A stretch of 23,230 nt of DNA from positions 1 through 23,230 of the forward strand of contig CANREU010000006.1 of assembly GCA_947629725.1 (NCBI GenBank), given 5' to 3'. The stretch's first letter is position 1. Each line of letters starts with the position of its first letter. The translations under genes and the position numbers were made by a program. The notes beneath the pieces were generated by a model. The model made no database searches. It was given only the letters and a program-made list of their open reading frames with translations, and was not told the origin of the DNA. This stretch comes from an uncultured Clostridia bacterium. GTDB taxonomy: Bacteria > Bacillota > Clostridia > Christensenellales > Borkfalkiaceae. Shown here piece by piece: positions 8,373-16,676 of this stretch.

Positions 8373-9777
8373 AACGCGGCGGCGCACCGTCTCCGTTCTC
8401 ATGCTCCTTGTCTCCGTGCTTTTGGTAGGGGGATCGCTCATCGCGCTTCTCATCTATCTCCATTACAACGGGAAGCTCGCGGAGATCCTCACCGTCATCG
8501 GCGACGTGGTGTTTGAAAACGAGTTTTTCCGCACCCTCTTCCTCTTTTGGATCCTCGCGGTGCCCCTCATCCTCGTCATCCTCCTCGTCGTCAACATCCT
8601 CCGCCGGCGGCAGTTCGGCTACTACCGCAGGACTTGGGAAGACGTGGCGCAGCTCGCCGTCGAGGCGGACAGGAAGGCGGCGGAGGCGGAGCGTGCGAAG
8701 AAGGAGCGGAAGAACAGGTTCAGCCGTCTCAACGACATAAGGCCGGAGGGGACCCGCCCCGAGGAGGGGAAGGTGCGCTCCCTCGCCGAACTCTGCGAAA
8801 AGTTCCGCTTCTTTGCGGCGACCGATTTGCACCTCTACTACACCGAGGCGCAGATCCGCGAGTTCGTCGCGGGGCTCGCCGTCTCCCGCATCCTCATCCT
8901 GCAGGGCATGTCGGGCACGGGCAAAACTTCCCTCGCCTACGCCTTCGGGGAGTTCCTCGGGAATTCCTCCGCGATCGTCCCCGTCCAGCCCATGTGGAAG
9001 GAGAGGAGCGACCTTCTCGGCTACTACAACGAATTCACGAAGAAGTATAACGAGACCCCCCTCCTCCGCGAGATGTACGAGGCGAACGGGAGCGGGAAAA
9101 TTTATCTCACCGTGCTCGACGAGATGAACATCGCCCGCGTGGAGTATTACTTCGCCGAGTTTTTGTCCCTTCTCGAGATCCCCGACCCCGAGCTCCGCTA
9201 TCTCGAAGTCGTCTCCGACAAGTGGGAGGACGACCCCACGGGCCTCAAAGACGGGCGCATCAAGCTCCCCGAGAACATGTGGTTCATCGGCACGGCGAAC
9301 AACGACGACTCCACGTTCGCCATCTCCGACAAGGTGTACGACCGCGCGATGATCGTCGATCTCGACGTCCGCGCCGTCCCCTTCGGCGGGCAGGACCCCG
9401 TGCCCTCCATCCCCGTCTCCTATGCGGAATTCAACCGCCTCGCGGAGAACGCGCAAAGGGGGTACGAACTCACGCGGCGGAACGAGCGGCGGCTCGCCAA
9501 ACTCGACGAATTTCTCGCCGAAAAATTCCGCATCTCCTTCGGGAACCGCATCATGCGGCAGATACGGAGCTATATCTCGGTGTACGCGAGCTGCGGGGGC
9601 GGGGAGCTCGAGGCGCTCGACGACATCCTCTGCAAGAAAGTCTTGCGCAAACTCGCCTATCAGGACCTCTCCATGCGCAAGGGAGAGCTCGATGAGGCGT
9701 CGAAATTCTTGGAAACTCTCTTCGGCGAGGGGACCATGCCGAAGTGCCGCGCCTATCTTGCGCGCGCGGCGAAGTAA
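8323..9777 (+). CDS. Membrane-anchored McrB-like AAA+ ATPase (two helices)
   Basis: The 484-residue protein is a paralogue of the one at 5235. It has a very basic N-terminus (RIKRRTRRR), two helices at about 23-46 and 71-93, a charged linker with coiled-coil character, then the AAA+ core: Walker A GMSGTGKTS (195-203), Walker B TVLDEMN (263-269), sensor 1 GTANNDD (323-329), VYDRA with R341. Long blocks of the core are almost identical to the first ATPase, while the membrane parts and C-terminal ends differ. Both ends are predicted cytoplasmic. AAGGAGAG at 8310-8317 supports the ATG even though this makes a 50-bp overlap with the coiled-coil gene. A mixed ring with the one-helix ATPase, perhaps with the degenerate domain of the 1171-residue protein, is an attractive inference. 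Confidence 0.88.
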   Translation: MKERTAAEKTAARIKRRTRRRTVSVLMLLVSVLLVGGSLIALLIYLHYNGKLAEILTVIGDVVFENEFFRTLFLFWILAVPLILVILLVVNILRRRQFGYYRRTWEDVAQLAVEADRKAAEAERAKKERKNRFSRLNDIRPEGTRPEEGKVRSLAELCEKFRFFAATDLHLYYTEAQIREFVAGLAVSRILILQGMSGTGKTSLAYAFGEFLGNSSAIVPVQPMWKERSDLLGYYNEFTKKYNETPLLREMYEANGSGKIYLTVLDEMNIARVEYYFAEFLSLLEIPDPELRYLEVVSDKWEDDPTGLKDGRIKLPENMWFIGTANNDDSTFAISDKVYDRAMIVDLDVRAVPFGGQDPVPSIPVSYAEFNRLAENAQRGYELTRRNERRLAKLDEFLAEKFRISFGNRIMRQIRSYISVYASCGGGELEALDDILCKKVLRKLAYQDLSMRKGELDEASKFLETLFGEGTMPKCRAYLARAAK

Positions 9778-9798
9778 GAAGACGAAAAGGCGGACACG

Positions 9799-11211
9799 AT
9801 GAAGCGGATCAAACCTCTCTATCTGATCGGATTGCTCCTCACCGCGGTGCTTATCCTCTTGGGAAGCATCTCTTTCATCTCGTCCGCAAAACATCTCGAC
9901 ATCCTCGGCGAGGACAGCCGCAAGGCGTTTTGGCAGAACATGCTCGAGAAATTCGATTGGGAGAACTTCCCGTGGGACAGTTTCCCCTTCGAGGACTACG
10001 AGGACTTCCCGTGGGATCTCCTCCCGTGGGACGACCTTCCGCTCGACTTCGACTGGGACAAGATCCCGTGGGACAATTTGCCCGACGACTTCCCGTGGAA
10101 GGACCTCCCGTGGGACAACATCCCCGACGATTTCGACTGGGATAAGATCCCGTGGGACAACTTGCCCGAGGACTTCCCGTGGGGGGATCTCCCGTTCGAC
10201 AAACTTCCCGAGGACTTCAACTGGGACAACATCCCGTGGGACAACTTGCCCGAGGATTTTCCGTGGGACAAGATGCCGTGGGACGATATGCCCGAGGACT
10301 TCGATTGGAGCAAGATCCCGTGGGACAACTTGCCCGAGGACTTCCCGTGGCAGGACGTCCCGTGGGAGAACATGGGGGAGGACTTCCCGTGGCAGGATCT
10401 CCCGTGGGAGGACATCCCGCCCGAAATGCTCCCCTTCCTCGGGATCCCGTGGCTGCTCGTCCCGCCCGACGCCGTTCCCGACGGCATCTTCCCCGAGGGG
10501 TTTTTCCCGTGGGAGCACGAACACCAGATCAACCCGCTCGTCCCGTGGGAGACGGAGCGGGAGGCGACTTGCAGCGAAAAGGGCTTGGCAGTCAACTACT
10601 GTATCATCTGCAAACAGAAGCTCACGCGCGACATCCCCGCGACGGGCAAGCACGAATACGACGAAGATTGGCAGTGTTCCCTCTGCCACCGCTACCGCCT
10701 CTCCTGCGCGAGCGACTCGGCGGTGGCGTCTTACGGCGACGCGCCGTCGGTGGAATACCGGGAAGCGCACGTCGTCACGGAGCGATCCTCCTCCGTCATC
10801 GGGGACTACCGCGTGGAATACTCCGACTTTGCCTCCCTCTCCTCTCTCGGGAAGATGGCGAACACCTTCACCGTCACGGTGTACGACGGGGAGGGGAACG
10901 ACGTCACGGAGCTCTTCATCGTCGAGAGGATATTCGGTGCCATCGAACTTCGGAAGCGCGAGATCGTCGTAACGACCGAATCCGCCGAAAAGCCCTACGA
11001 CGGGTCCCCCCTCACATGCGAGAAGTGGTCCGCCGAAGGGCTCGCCGAGGGCGACCAAATCGTGGACGTCGTGTTCGGCGAGGGGCAGACGGACTACGGC
11101 TGGCGGTCGAACGAGATCGTCGATTTCCGCATCGTGAACGAGAACGGAGAGGACGTCACGGCAAACTACGCCGTGCGCATGGAATGGGGGCGGCTCACCG
11201 TCCGTCCTTAG
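9799..11211 (+). CDS. Membrane-anchored surface protein with Trp-Pro-Asp repeats and MBG-like domains
   Basis: The 470-residue protein begins with a basic start and a helix at about 7-29 that should act as an uncleaved signal anchor, placing the rest outside. Residues 68-207 are ten tandem 14-residue repeats with consensus EDFxWxxIPWDNLP; the region is extremely acidic and Trp-rich. Residues 250-300 resemble the ATCxxxG...C-x2-C...IPATGH segments common in clostridial surface proteins: C258, C268, C271, H285, C293 and C296 could bind a metal. Two MBG-like units fill 300-470, with the typical GxDVTxxYxV and GxLTV ends. There is no LPXTG or C-terminal anchor. It lies 21 bp after the second ATPase gene and 9 bp before another MBG protein, in the same operon. 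The repeat family is not one I know; partner binding or calcium binding is speculation. Confidence 0.78.
   Translation: MKRIKPLYLIGLLLTAVLILLGSISFISSAKHLDILGEDSRKAFWQNMLEKFDWENFPWDSFPFEDYEDFPWDLLPWDDLPLDFDWDKIPWDNLPDDFPWKDLPWDNIPDDFDWDKIPWDNLPEDFPWGDLPFDKLPEDFNWDNIPWDNLPEDFPWDKMPWDDMPEDFDWSKIPWDNLPEDFPWQDVPWENMGEDFPWQDLPWEDIPPEMLPFLGIPWLLVPPDAVPDGIFPEGFFPWEHEHQINPLVPWETEREATCSEKGLAVNYCIICKQKLTRDIPATGKHEYDEDWQCSLCHRYRLSCASDSAVASYGDAPSVEYREAHVVTERSSSVIGDYRVEYSDFASLSSLGKMANTFTVTVYDGEGNDVTELFIVERIFGAIELRKREIVVTTESAEKPYDGSPLTCEKWSAEGLAEGDQIVDVVFGEGQTDYGWRSNEIVDFRIVNENGEDVTANYAVRMEWGRLTVRP
10000..10419 (+). repeat. Ten in-frame 42-bp tandem repeats
   Basis: Ten units of 14 codons encode EDFPWDLLPWDDLP-like repeats. 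Units alternate between DFPW and DFDW/DFNW forms, so much of the array also has an 84-bp period. TTCCCGTGGGA-type and ATCCCGTGGGACAA-type blocks recur nearly unchanged at the DNA level. Because the unit is a multiple of three, gain or loss of units by slippage would keep the reading frame and change only array length. Confidence 0.9.
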
Positions 11212-11220
11212 GAGAAGAGA

Positions 11221-14200
11221 ATGCTCTACGAGGCCTACCGCGAAAAACTTGCGAAACGGGCGCGCACATTCGAGCGCGTCTGGCGCTTCCGCTTGCTCTT
11301 TGCGGCGGCGTTTTTGCTCCTTCTCGCGGGGGCCTGCGCCCTCATGGGCGTCGCGGGGGGCGTCACGGGGGAGACCGTCCCCGATTCCCTCGTCTACGGT
11401 CAGCCCATCTCCGCCTCTGCGGAGACGGTGTTCGGCAGGGCTTACGGCTTTGAATACCGCGCCGCGGGCACGGGGACATGGTCGGAGGAGGAACCCCGCG
11501 CGGCGGGCGAATACGAGTGCCGCGCCTACGGGCGGAGCATCCTCGGCACCAAGCGCTACGGCGGCGTGCACACCCTCACGATCGCTCCCGCCTCCGTCTC
11601 CGTAGAGGTCGCGGACAGCGCCCTCGTCTTCGGCGAAAAGCCCACCTTCACCGCCGCGCAGCTTCAATACGACGATACCCTCGAGGTCTCTTCCTACACG
11701 ATGGAGGAGGACTCTCCGGGCAACCTTTCCGTCAAGGCGGATGAGGAGGGCATCGCCGTCTACAATGCGGAGGGGGAGGACGTCACCTCCTCCTACACGT
11801 TCACGGCCGTTCCGCGCACCGTGACGGACGTCCGCCGCGCCGTCACCGTGGAGACGGCGGACGCCTCCTTTGAATACGACGGCACCTCCCACTCCTCCCG
11901 CGAGATGTTTTTCGGCGGGTACGGGCTCGCCGAGGGGCACGTCTTCGAGGCGGTGTTCCCCGCCCTCACCGAGGCGGGAAGCTGCAAAAACCTCCCCGAG
12001 GAGTTTCATATCTACGATGAGGACGGCGAGGACGTCACCCCCTACTACAACCTCACCTTCGACGCGGGGACCCTCACCGTCACCGCCCGAAAACTCACCG
12101 TCTCCACCCCCTCCGATGCCCTCACCTACGACGGGGCGGACCACACCTACGGGGAATACACCCTCATAGAGGGGGAGCTCGTGGCGGGCGACGAGATCGT
12201 TTTATCCGACCTTCTCACCGCGCGCAACGCGGGAAGCTATAAAAACGCACCCCATGTCGCGATTTTTGCGGACGGGGTCGAAAAAACGCACAACTACGAC
12301 ATCGAAATGCAATGCGGCGCCGTGGAGATCGCAAGGCGGAAACTCACCGTTACGACCTCTTCTCCCGCTTTCGTTTACGACGGCGCGGCGCACTCCTTCG
12401 ACGACTGCACCTCCTCCGAGGCCGCCCCTTCCCACACCGTGGAGTTCTCGGGCTACGCTTCCGCCACGGACGCGGGGGAGTACGCGAACACCGTATCTGC
12501 CTCCGTTCTCGACGGGGACGGGCAGGACGTCACCCGAAACTACGAGATCGAGGAGCGCTTCGGCACGATCGCCGTGCAGCTCCGCCCCCTCTCGCTGCGC
12601 ACCCGCACGGAGACCTTCGTCTACGACGGCACGGCGCACACGTTCGGCGGGGAGACGGTGGAAATTTTCGGCGGGACTTCCCTTGCGGACGGGCAGGAGC
12701 TCGCCCTCTCGGGGACGTTCTCCTTCACCGAGGCGGGGGAACACAGAAACAGCCCGCAGATCTCCGTCTTTTCCTCGGGGCGGAACGTCACCCGAAATTA
12801 TGAAATTACGGCGGAATACGGCGCGATCACCGTTCAAAAGCGTGCCGTAAAGGTAGAGACCGCCTCGCACACCTTCGTCTACGACGGCTTGGAGCACACC
12901 TATCCCGAATTTTCCGAGCTCCCCGCGGGGGAGGGGCGGTATGAGCACGCCGAGGGGCACTCGCTCGTCTCCTCCGCCGTCGCCAAACTCACCGCCTGCG
13001 GGAGCATCCCCAACGAGCTCTCCTTCACCGTCCGCGACGGGCGCGGGCGGGACGTCACATCCAACTACACGGTCACGGCGGAGACCCTCGGCACCCTTGC
13101 CGTCACGCAGCGCGAACTCACCCTCCGCGCCGGTTCTGGGACGTTTGAATACGACGCGCAGCCCCACTCCGTCCCCGCATGGACGGAGGAGAGCGGCACC
13201 CTCGCCGCGGGACACCGTGCGGAGGGGACGTTCTCCTCTTGGACGGACGCCGCGACCTACGAAAATACCCCCGCCGATCCCCATATCCTCGACCGCAGCG
13301 GGGCAGACGTCACTTCCAACTATGCCGTCCGCTGGGAGAGCGGCACCGTCACGATCGAGACGCGCAAAGTCACCCTCCTCACCGATTCGGAGACTTGGAC
13401 TTACGATGCGCAGCCCCATTTTAAGAGGAGCTACCGCGCCGTCGTGAACACCCTCGTGAGCGGGCACACCGCGGAGACGGACTATTCCTCCCGCACAAAC
13501 GCGGGGGAGGAAGAAAACGCCGTTTCGGGCGAGACCCATATCTTCGACGGGGCGCACAACGACGTCACGAAGAACTACGAGATCACATGGCGGCACGGCA
13601 CCCTCACGATCTTGCAGCGCCCCCTCACGGTGACGACGGCGGGGCACAGCTGGATGTACGACGCGGCCTCCCACTCCGAAAACGCTTACACCGTTCAGAA
13701 CCTCGTGGAGGGCCATCTCTTCGCGGGGACGGTCGTCTCCCTCCCCGAAATCGAGGAACGGGGTACGAAAAAGAACGATTTTACGTTCTCCTCTTTCACC
13801 GTCACGGCGGGAGAAGAGGACGTCACGGAGAACTATAAGATCGGGGCATGGATCTACGGCGACCTCGTCATCACTCCCCGCCCGCTCACCGTTCTCACCA
13901 TGTCGGAGACGCGCATCTACGACGGCGAGGCGCGCTCCTACAAAGAGTGGTGGGCGGACTATTCCGACGCGGAAAAGCTCGAGGGGCACGAGGTGAGCGT
14001 ACAATTTATTGCCCCCGCCTCGGCGGATGTGGGGCAATATCGCAACACCTGCACGGCGGCCGTCACGGCGAACGGGCGGGACGTCACCCATAACTATGAA
14101 ATAACGTACAACTACGGCACACTCACGGTAAATCGCCGCCCCGTCCTCGTGCAGACGGGGGACGAGACCTTCCTCTACGACGATGTCTGGCACACGAACC

Positions 14201-16590
14201 AAACGTACACCGTCTTGGGAGAGGAGGCGACCTACTATCCCCTCGTTGCGGGGCATACGCTGAACGTTACGAATTCCACCCGCATCCGCGACGTCGGCAC
14301 CTTGCCGAACGAATTCACGGCGGGCGTCTTGGGGGAAGGAAGAGACCTCTCGCACAACTACGACATCCAATACCGCCGCGGCACCCTCGAGGTGACCCCC
14401 CTTGCCGTCTCCCTGCTCTCGGGCAGCGATTCCTTTGAGTACGACGCGCAGCCCCACTCCGTGCCCACGTATACGGAGAAGGCGGAAAAGCTCGTCGAGG
14501 GGCACCGCATCGAGGCGGACTATCCCTCCCGCACCGTTGCGGGCGACACGGAGAACAGGCCCGTGAACGTCCTCGTCTTGCGCGCGGACGGCAGCACGGT
14601 CGAGGCAAAGAACTATGTCCTCACGTGGGAATACGGCACGGTCACGGTCACGAAGCGCGAAGTCACCCTCCGCACCGATTCGGGGAAGTGGACTTACGAC
14701 GCGCAGCCCCACGCACAGCCGAGCTACACCGAGGCGAAGAACACCCTTGTAAGCGGGCACACTGCCGAGACGGGCTACTCTTTCCGCAGGGACGCGGGGG
14801 AAGAGGCAAACGCCGTTTCGGGCGGGACCTTCGTCTTCGACGAACGCCATAACGACGTGACGGAGAACTACACGATCACTTGGGAATACGGCACCCTCAC
14901 GATCGACGCCCGCCCCGTCGTCGTCCTCTCCAACTCTCACGAATGGGTGTACGACGGCAAATACCACACCGAGGAGGGCTTCACCTGCCACGCCCCCGAG
15001 GGGCGCGAGGACGGCGGGCTCGTCTCGGGGCACCGCTTCGTGCCCTCGAAAATCGTGCCCACGCAGGTCAAAAATGTCACCACGGGTACGGAAAACGTGC
15101 ACGAATACACCTTTGAGATTACGGACGGCGAGGGAAATCCCGTCACAAAGAACTACGAAGTCACCTATGAATACGGGATCCTGAAAATCACCGAGCGGCC
15201 CATCACGGTGACGACGGATTCGGGCGAGTGGGTTTACGACGGGGAGTACCACTTCAAGGAGACCTGCACCTACGGCGCTCCCGCGGACGGGCACACCGTG
15301 CAGTCCTATTCACCCGTTCCCGACACGGCGCTCCGCGTGATCGACGTCGGCGAACCCCGTCCCAACATGCTGCAGGTGACCCTCGTCATTCTCGACGAAG
15401 AGGGGGAGGACGTCGCCGCAAACTATACGATCGCCTACACATACGGAAAACTTCAAATCACTCCCCGCCCCATCACCGTGAAGTCGGGGGATGGGAGCAT
15501 CATCTACGACGCCGCCCCGCACACCTTCGAGGAGGGCTGGGAGGCCGTCTATCCCGAGGGGTACCCCGCGCTCGAGGGGCACGAGATACGGCCGCTCTTC
15601 AACTCCTACACAAAGGCGATGACCTATCAAAACGGGTTCACGGCGCGCATCTTCGACGAAGGCAGGGAGGTCACGGGGAACTTCACGATCTCCTATGAAT
15701 ACGGCAGAGCGGTCATCCTCAGCCGGAAGATCACGATCACGACGGGGAACGGCGAGTGGGTGTATGACGGCAGCGAACACTCTACCGCCGACTTCACTTA
15801 TGAAAAGGCGGAGGGCGACAGGGGACTTGCCCCGGGCGACGAGATCCGCTCCGTAACGGGAACGACCGTCATCAAGATCACCGATACCGACGACGAGGTC
15901 GGCTACGTCCCCAACTTCGGGCTTTCGGCGATCTTCCGCGACAAGAACAACACGATCATCAACGAGTGCTACGAGATCGAGTGGGTCTCGGGCAAACTCC
16001 GCGTGAAGACGCCCATCACGATCCGCCTCTTCAGCCTCACCAAGCAGTACGACGGCGAGCCCCTCGCCTACGGCGAGGACGACTACTTCGTCATGAAAAA
16101 ACCGCCGGACGTGGAGGAGAGCTGGATAAAGGTGAAGCTCGGGGGGAGCATCACCGCCCCCGGCGGCGTCACCCTCGAAGAGCTCCGCGAGCTCTGCTCG
16201 GGGACGGTCGTAAACGGCGAAGAGGACTACACGCTGCAAAACGGCTTCGTGTTCGAGGGCGCGGAAGAGCCCCTCAAAGTTACGCGGCGGGTCATCCGCA
16301 TTACCACCCTCTCCATCACCCGCGAGCGCGGCGAGGCGCCCCTCTACGGCGACGACACGGACGGCGAGGCCTATTGGCTCTCTGTCGGCTCCCTCCTTTC
16401 GGGGCACCGCCTCGAGTGCGACGTGACGGGCGTCCTCATGCCCGAGGAGAACAGCGCGGTGAACGGCCTTGCGAACATCCGCATTTACGACGGCGCGGGC
16501 CGCGACGTCACCGATTACTATGAGATCGATACGCAATACGGAACGCTCGCATGGCTCACGGACGAGGAGCCGCCCGTCCCCGCGACGTAA
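11221..16590 (+). CDS. Giant membrane-anchored MBG-repeat surface protein
   Basis: The 1789-residue protein has a basic cytoplasmic start of 22 residues, a helix at about 23-45, and then an ectodomain of about 1740 residues. From residue 207 onward, 17 units of about 87 residues each begin with a pattern like PLTVxTxSxxWxYDGxxH and end with DVTxNYxIxxxxGTLTV, the hallmarks of MBG-like (mucin-binding/Flg_new-type) beta domains of Bacillota surface proteins. Degenerate units flank the series at both ends. The C-terminus has no LPXTG motif, choline-binding repeats or helix, so attachment is through the N-terminus. AGGAG overlapping the upstream stop supports the ATG at 11221. Adhesion or a long extracellular spacer is the likely job; the operon link to AAA+ ATPases is unusual. 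A weak lipobox-like AGAC (36-39) is noted but not trusted. Confidence 0.85.
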   Translation: MLYEAYREKLAKRARTFERVWRFRLLFAAAFLLLLAGACALMGVAGGVTGETVPDSLVYGQPISASAETVFGRAYGFEYRAAGTGTWSEEEPRAAGEYECRAYGRSILGTKRYGGVHTLTIAPASVSVEVADSALVFGEKPTFTAAQLQYDDTLEVSSYTMEEDSPGNLSVKADEEGIAVYNAEGEDVTSSYTFTAVPRTVTDVRRAVTVETADASFEYDGTSHSSREMFFGGYGLAEGHVFEAVFPALTEAGSCKNLPEEFHIYDEDGEDVTPYYNLTFDAGTLTVTARKLTVSTPSDALTYDGADHTYGEYTLIEGELVAGDEIVLSDLLTARNAGSYKNAPHVAIFADGVEKTHNYDIEMQCGAVEIARRKLTVTTSSPAFVYDGAAHSFDDCTSSEAAPSHTVEFSGYASATDAGEYANTVSASVLDGDGQDVTRNYEIEERFGTIAVQLRPLSLRTRTETFVYDGTAHTFGGETVEIFGGTSLADGQELALSGTFSFTEAGEHRNSPQISVFSSGRNVTRNYEITAEYGAITVQKRAVKVETASHTFVYDGLEHTYPEFSELPAGEGRYEHAEGHSLVSSAVAKLTACGSIPNELSFTVRDGRGRDVTSNYTVTAETLGTLAVTQRELTLRAGSGTFEYDAQPHSVPAWTEESGTLAAGHRAEGTFSSWTDAATYENTPADPHILDRSGADVTSNYAVRWESGTVTIETRKVTLLTDSETWTYDAQPHFKRSYRAVVNTLVSGHTAETDYSSRTNAGEEENAVSGETHIFDGAHNDVTKNYEITWRHGTLTILQRPLTVTTAGHSWMYDAASHSENAYTVQNLVEGHLFAGTVVSLPEIEERGTKKNDFTFSSFTVTAGEEDVTENYKIGAWIYGDLVITPRPLTVLTMSETRIYDGEARSYKEWWADYSDAEKLEGHEVSVQFIAPASADVGQYRNTCTAAVTANGRDVTHNYEITYNYGTLTVNRRPVLVQTGDETFLYDDVWHTNQTYTVLGEEATYYPLVAGHTLNVTNSTRIRDVGTLPNEFTAGVLGEGRDLSHNYDIQYRRGTLEVTPLAVSLLSGSDSFEYDAQPHSVPTYTEKAEKLVEGHRIEADYPSRTVAGDTENRPVNVLVLRADGSTVEAKNYVLTWEYGTVTVTKREVTLRTDSGKWTYDAQPHAQPSYTEAKNTLVSGHTAETGYSFRRDAGEEANAVSGGTFVFDERHNDVTENYTITWEYGTLTIDARPVVVLSNSHEWVYDGKYHTEEGFTCHAPEGREDGGLVSGHRFVPSKIVPTQVKNVTTGTENVHEYTFEITDGEGNPVTKNYEVTYEYGILKITERPITVTTDSGEWVYDGEYHFKETCTYGAPADGHTVQSYSPVPDTALRVIDVGEPRPNMLQVTLVILDEEGEDVAANYTIAYTYGKLQITPRPITVKSGDGSIIYDAAPHTFEEGWEAVYPEGYPALEGHEIRPLFNSYTKAMTYQNGFTARIFDEGREVTGNFTISYEYGRAVILSRKITITTGNGEWVYDGSEHSTADFTYEKAEGDRGLAPGDEIRSVTGTTVIKITDTDDEVGYVPNFGLSAIFRDKNNTIINECYEIEWVSGKLRVKTPITIRLFSLTKQYDGEPLAYGEDDYFVMKKPPDVEESWIKVKLGGSITAPGGVTLEELRELCSGTVVNGEEDYTLQNGFVFEGAEEPLKVTRRVIRITTLSITRERGEAPLYGDDTDGEAYWLSVGSLLSGHRLECDVTGVLMPEENSAVNGLANIRIYDGAGRDVTDYYEIDTQYGTLAWLTDEEPPVPAT
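11839..16011 (+). repeat. Array of sixteen MBG-like repeats, with an internal block duplication
   Basis: The distance between the first and the seventeenth YD[GAD] unit gives sixteen units averaging 87 residues. Units 6-7 (13114-13620) and units 11-12 (14404-14913) are far more alike than other pairs: both pairs contain FEYDAQPHSVP then WTYDAQPH and NTLVSGHTAET. This implies duplication of a two-unit or larger block, with a five-unit offset. Confidence 0.8.
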
Positions 16591-16616
16591 CAAAAGCGGA
16601 AATTTATGCGGCGGAG

Positions 16617-16645
16617 AGAAGCGGTTTTGTTGAAAAATCGCTTCT
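16617..16645 (+). terminator. Hairpin in the gap after the MBG gene, possible weak terminator
   Basis: A 12-bp stem (AGAAGCGGTTTT with AAAATCGCTTCT, one G-T pair) encloses a 5-nt loop. The following TATCTTCTG is only moderately T-rich, so full termination is doubtful. It lies in the widest gap since the operon promoter and may lower transcription into the FtsK-like gene. Confidence 0.4.
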
Positions 16646-16676
16646 TATCTTCTGAAAAAACGACAAGGAGAAAGAT

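Noticed and set aside
10000..10419. CRISPR-like array
   Set aside because: The repeats are directly adjacent, without spacers, keep the reading frame and encode a regular peptide repeat.
11326..11340. Lipobox in the giant MBG protein
   Set aside because: AGAC fits only a relaxed lipobox and lies within the middle of the hydrophobic segment behind a long 22-residue basic start; a plain signal anchor is simpler.
8110..12144. Very long open frame on the minus strand (over 1300 codons)
   Set aside because: It lies opposite genes with clear ATPase and repeat motifs; its translation is rich in Arg, Gly, Val and Asp-Glu runs typical of the reverse of GC-rich codons and has no recognisable domain. 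The same holds for the minus frames at 2410-5028, 5256-6833, 12202-15294 and 16518-18206.
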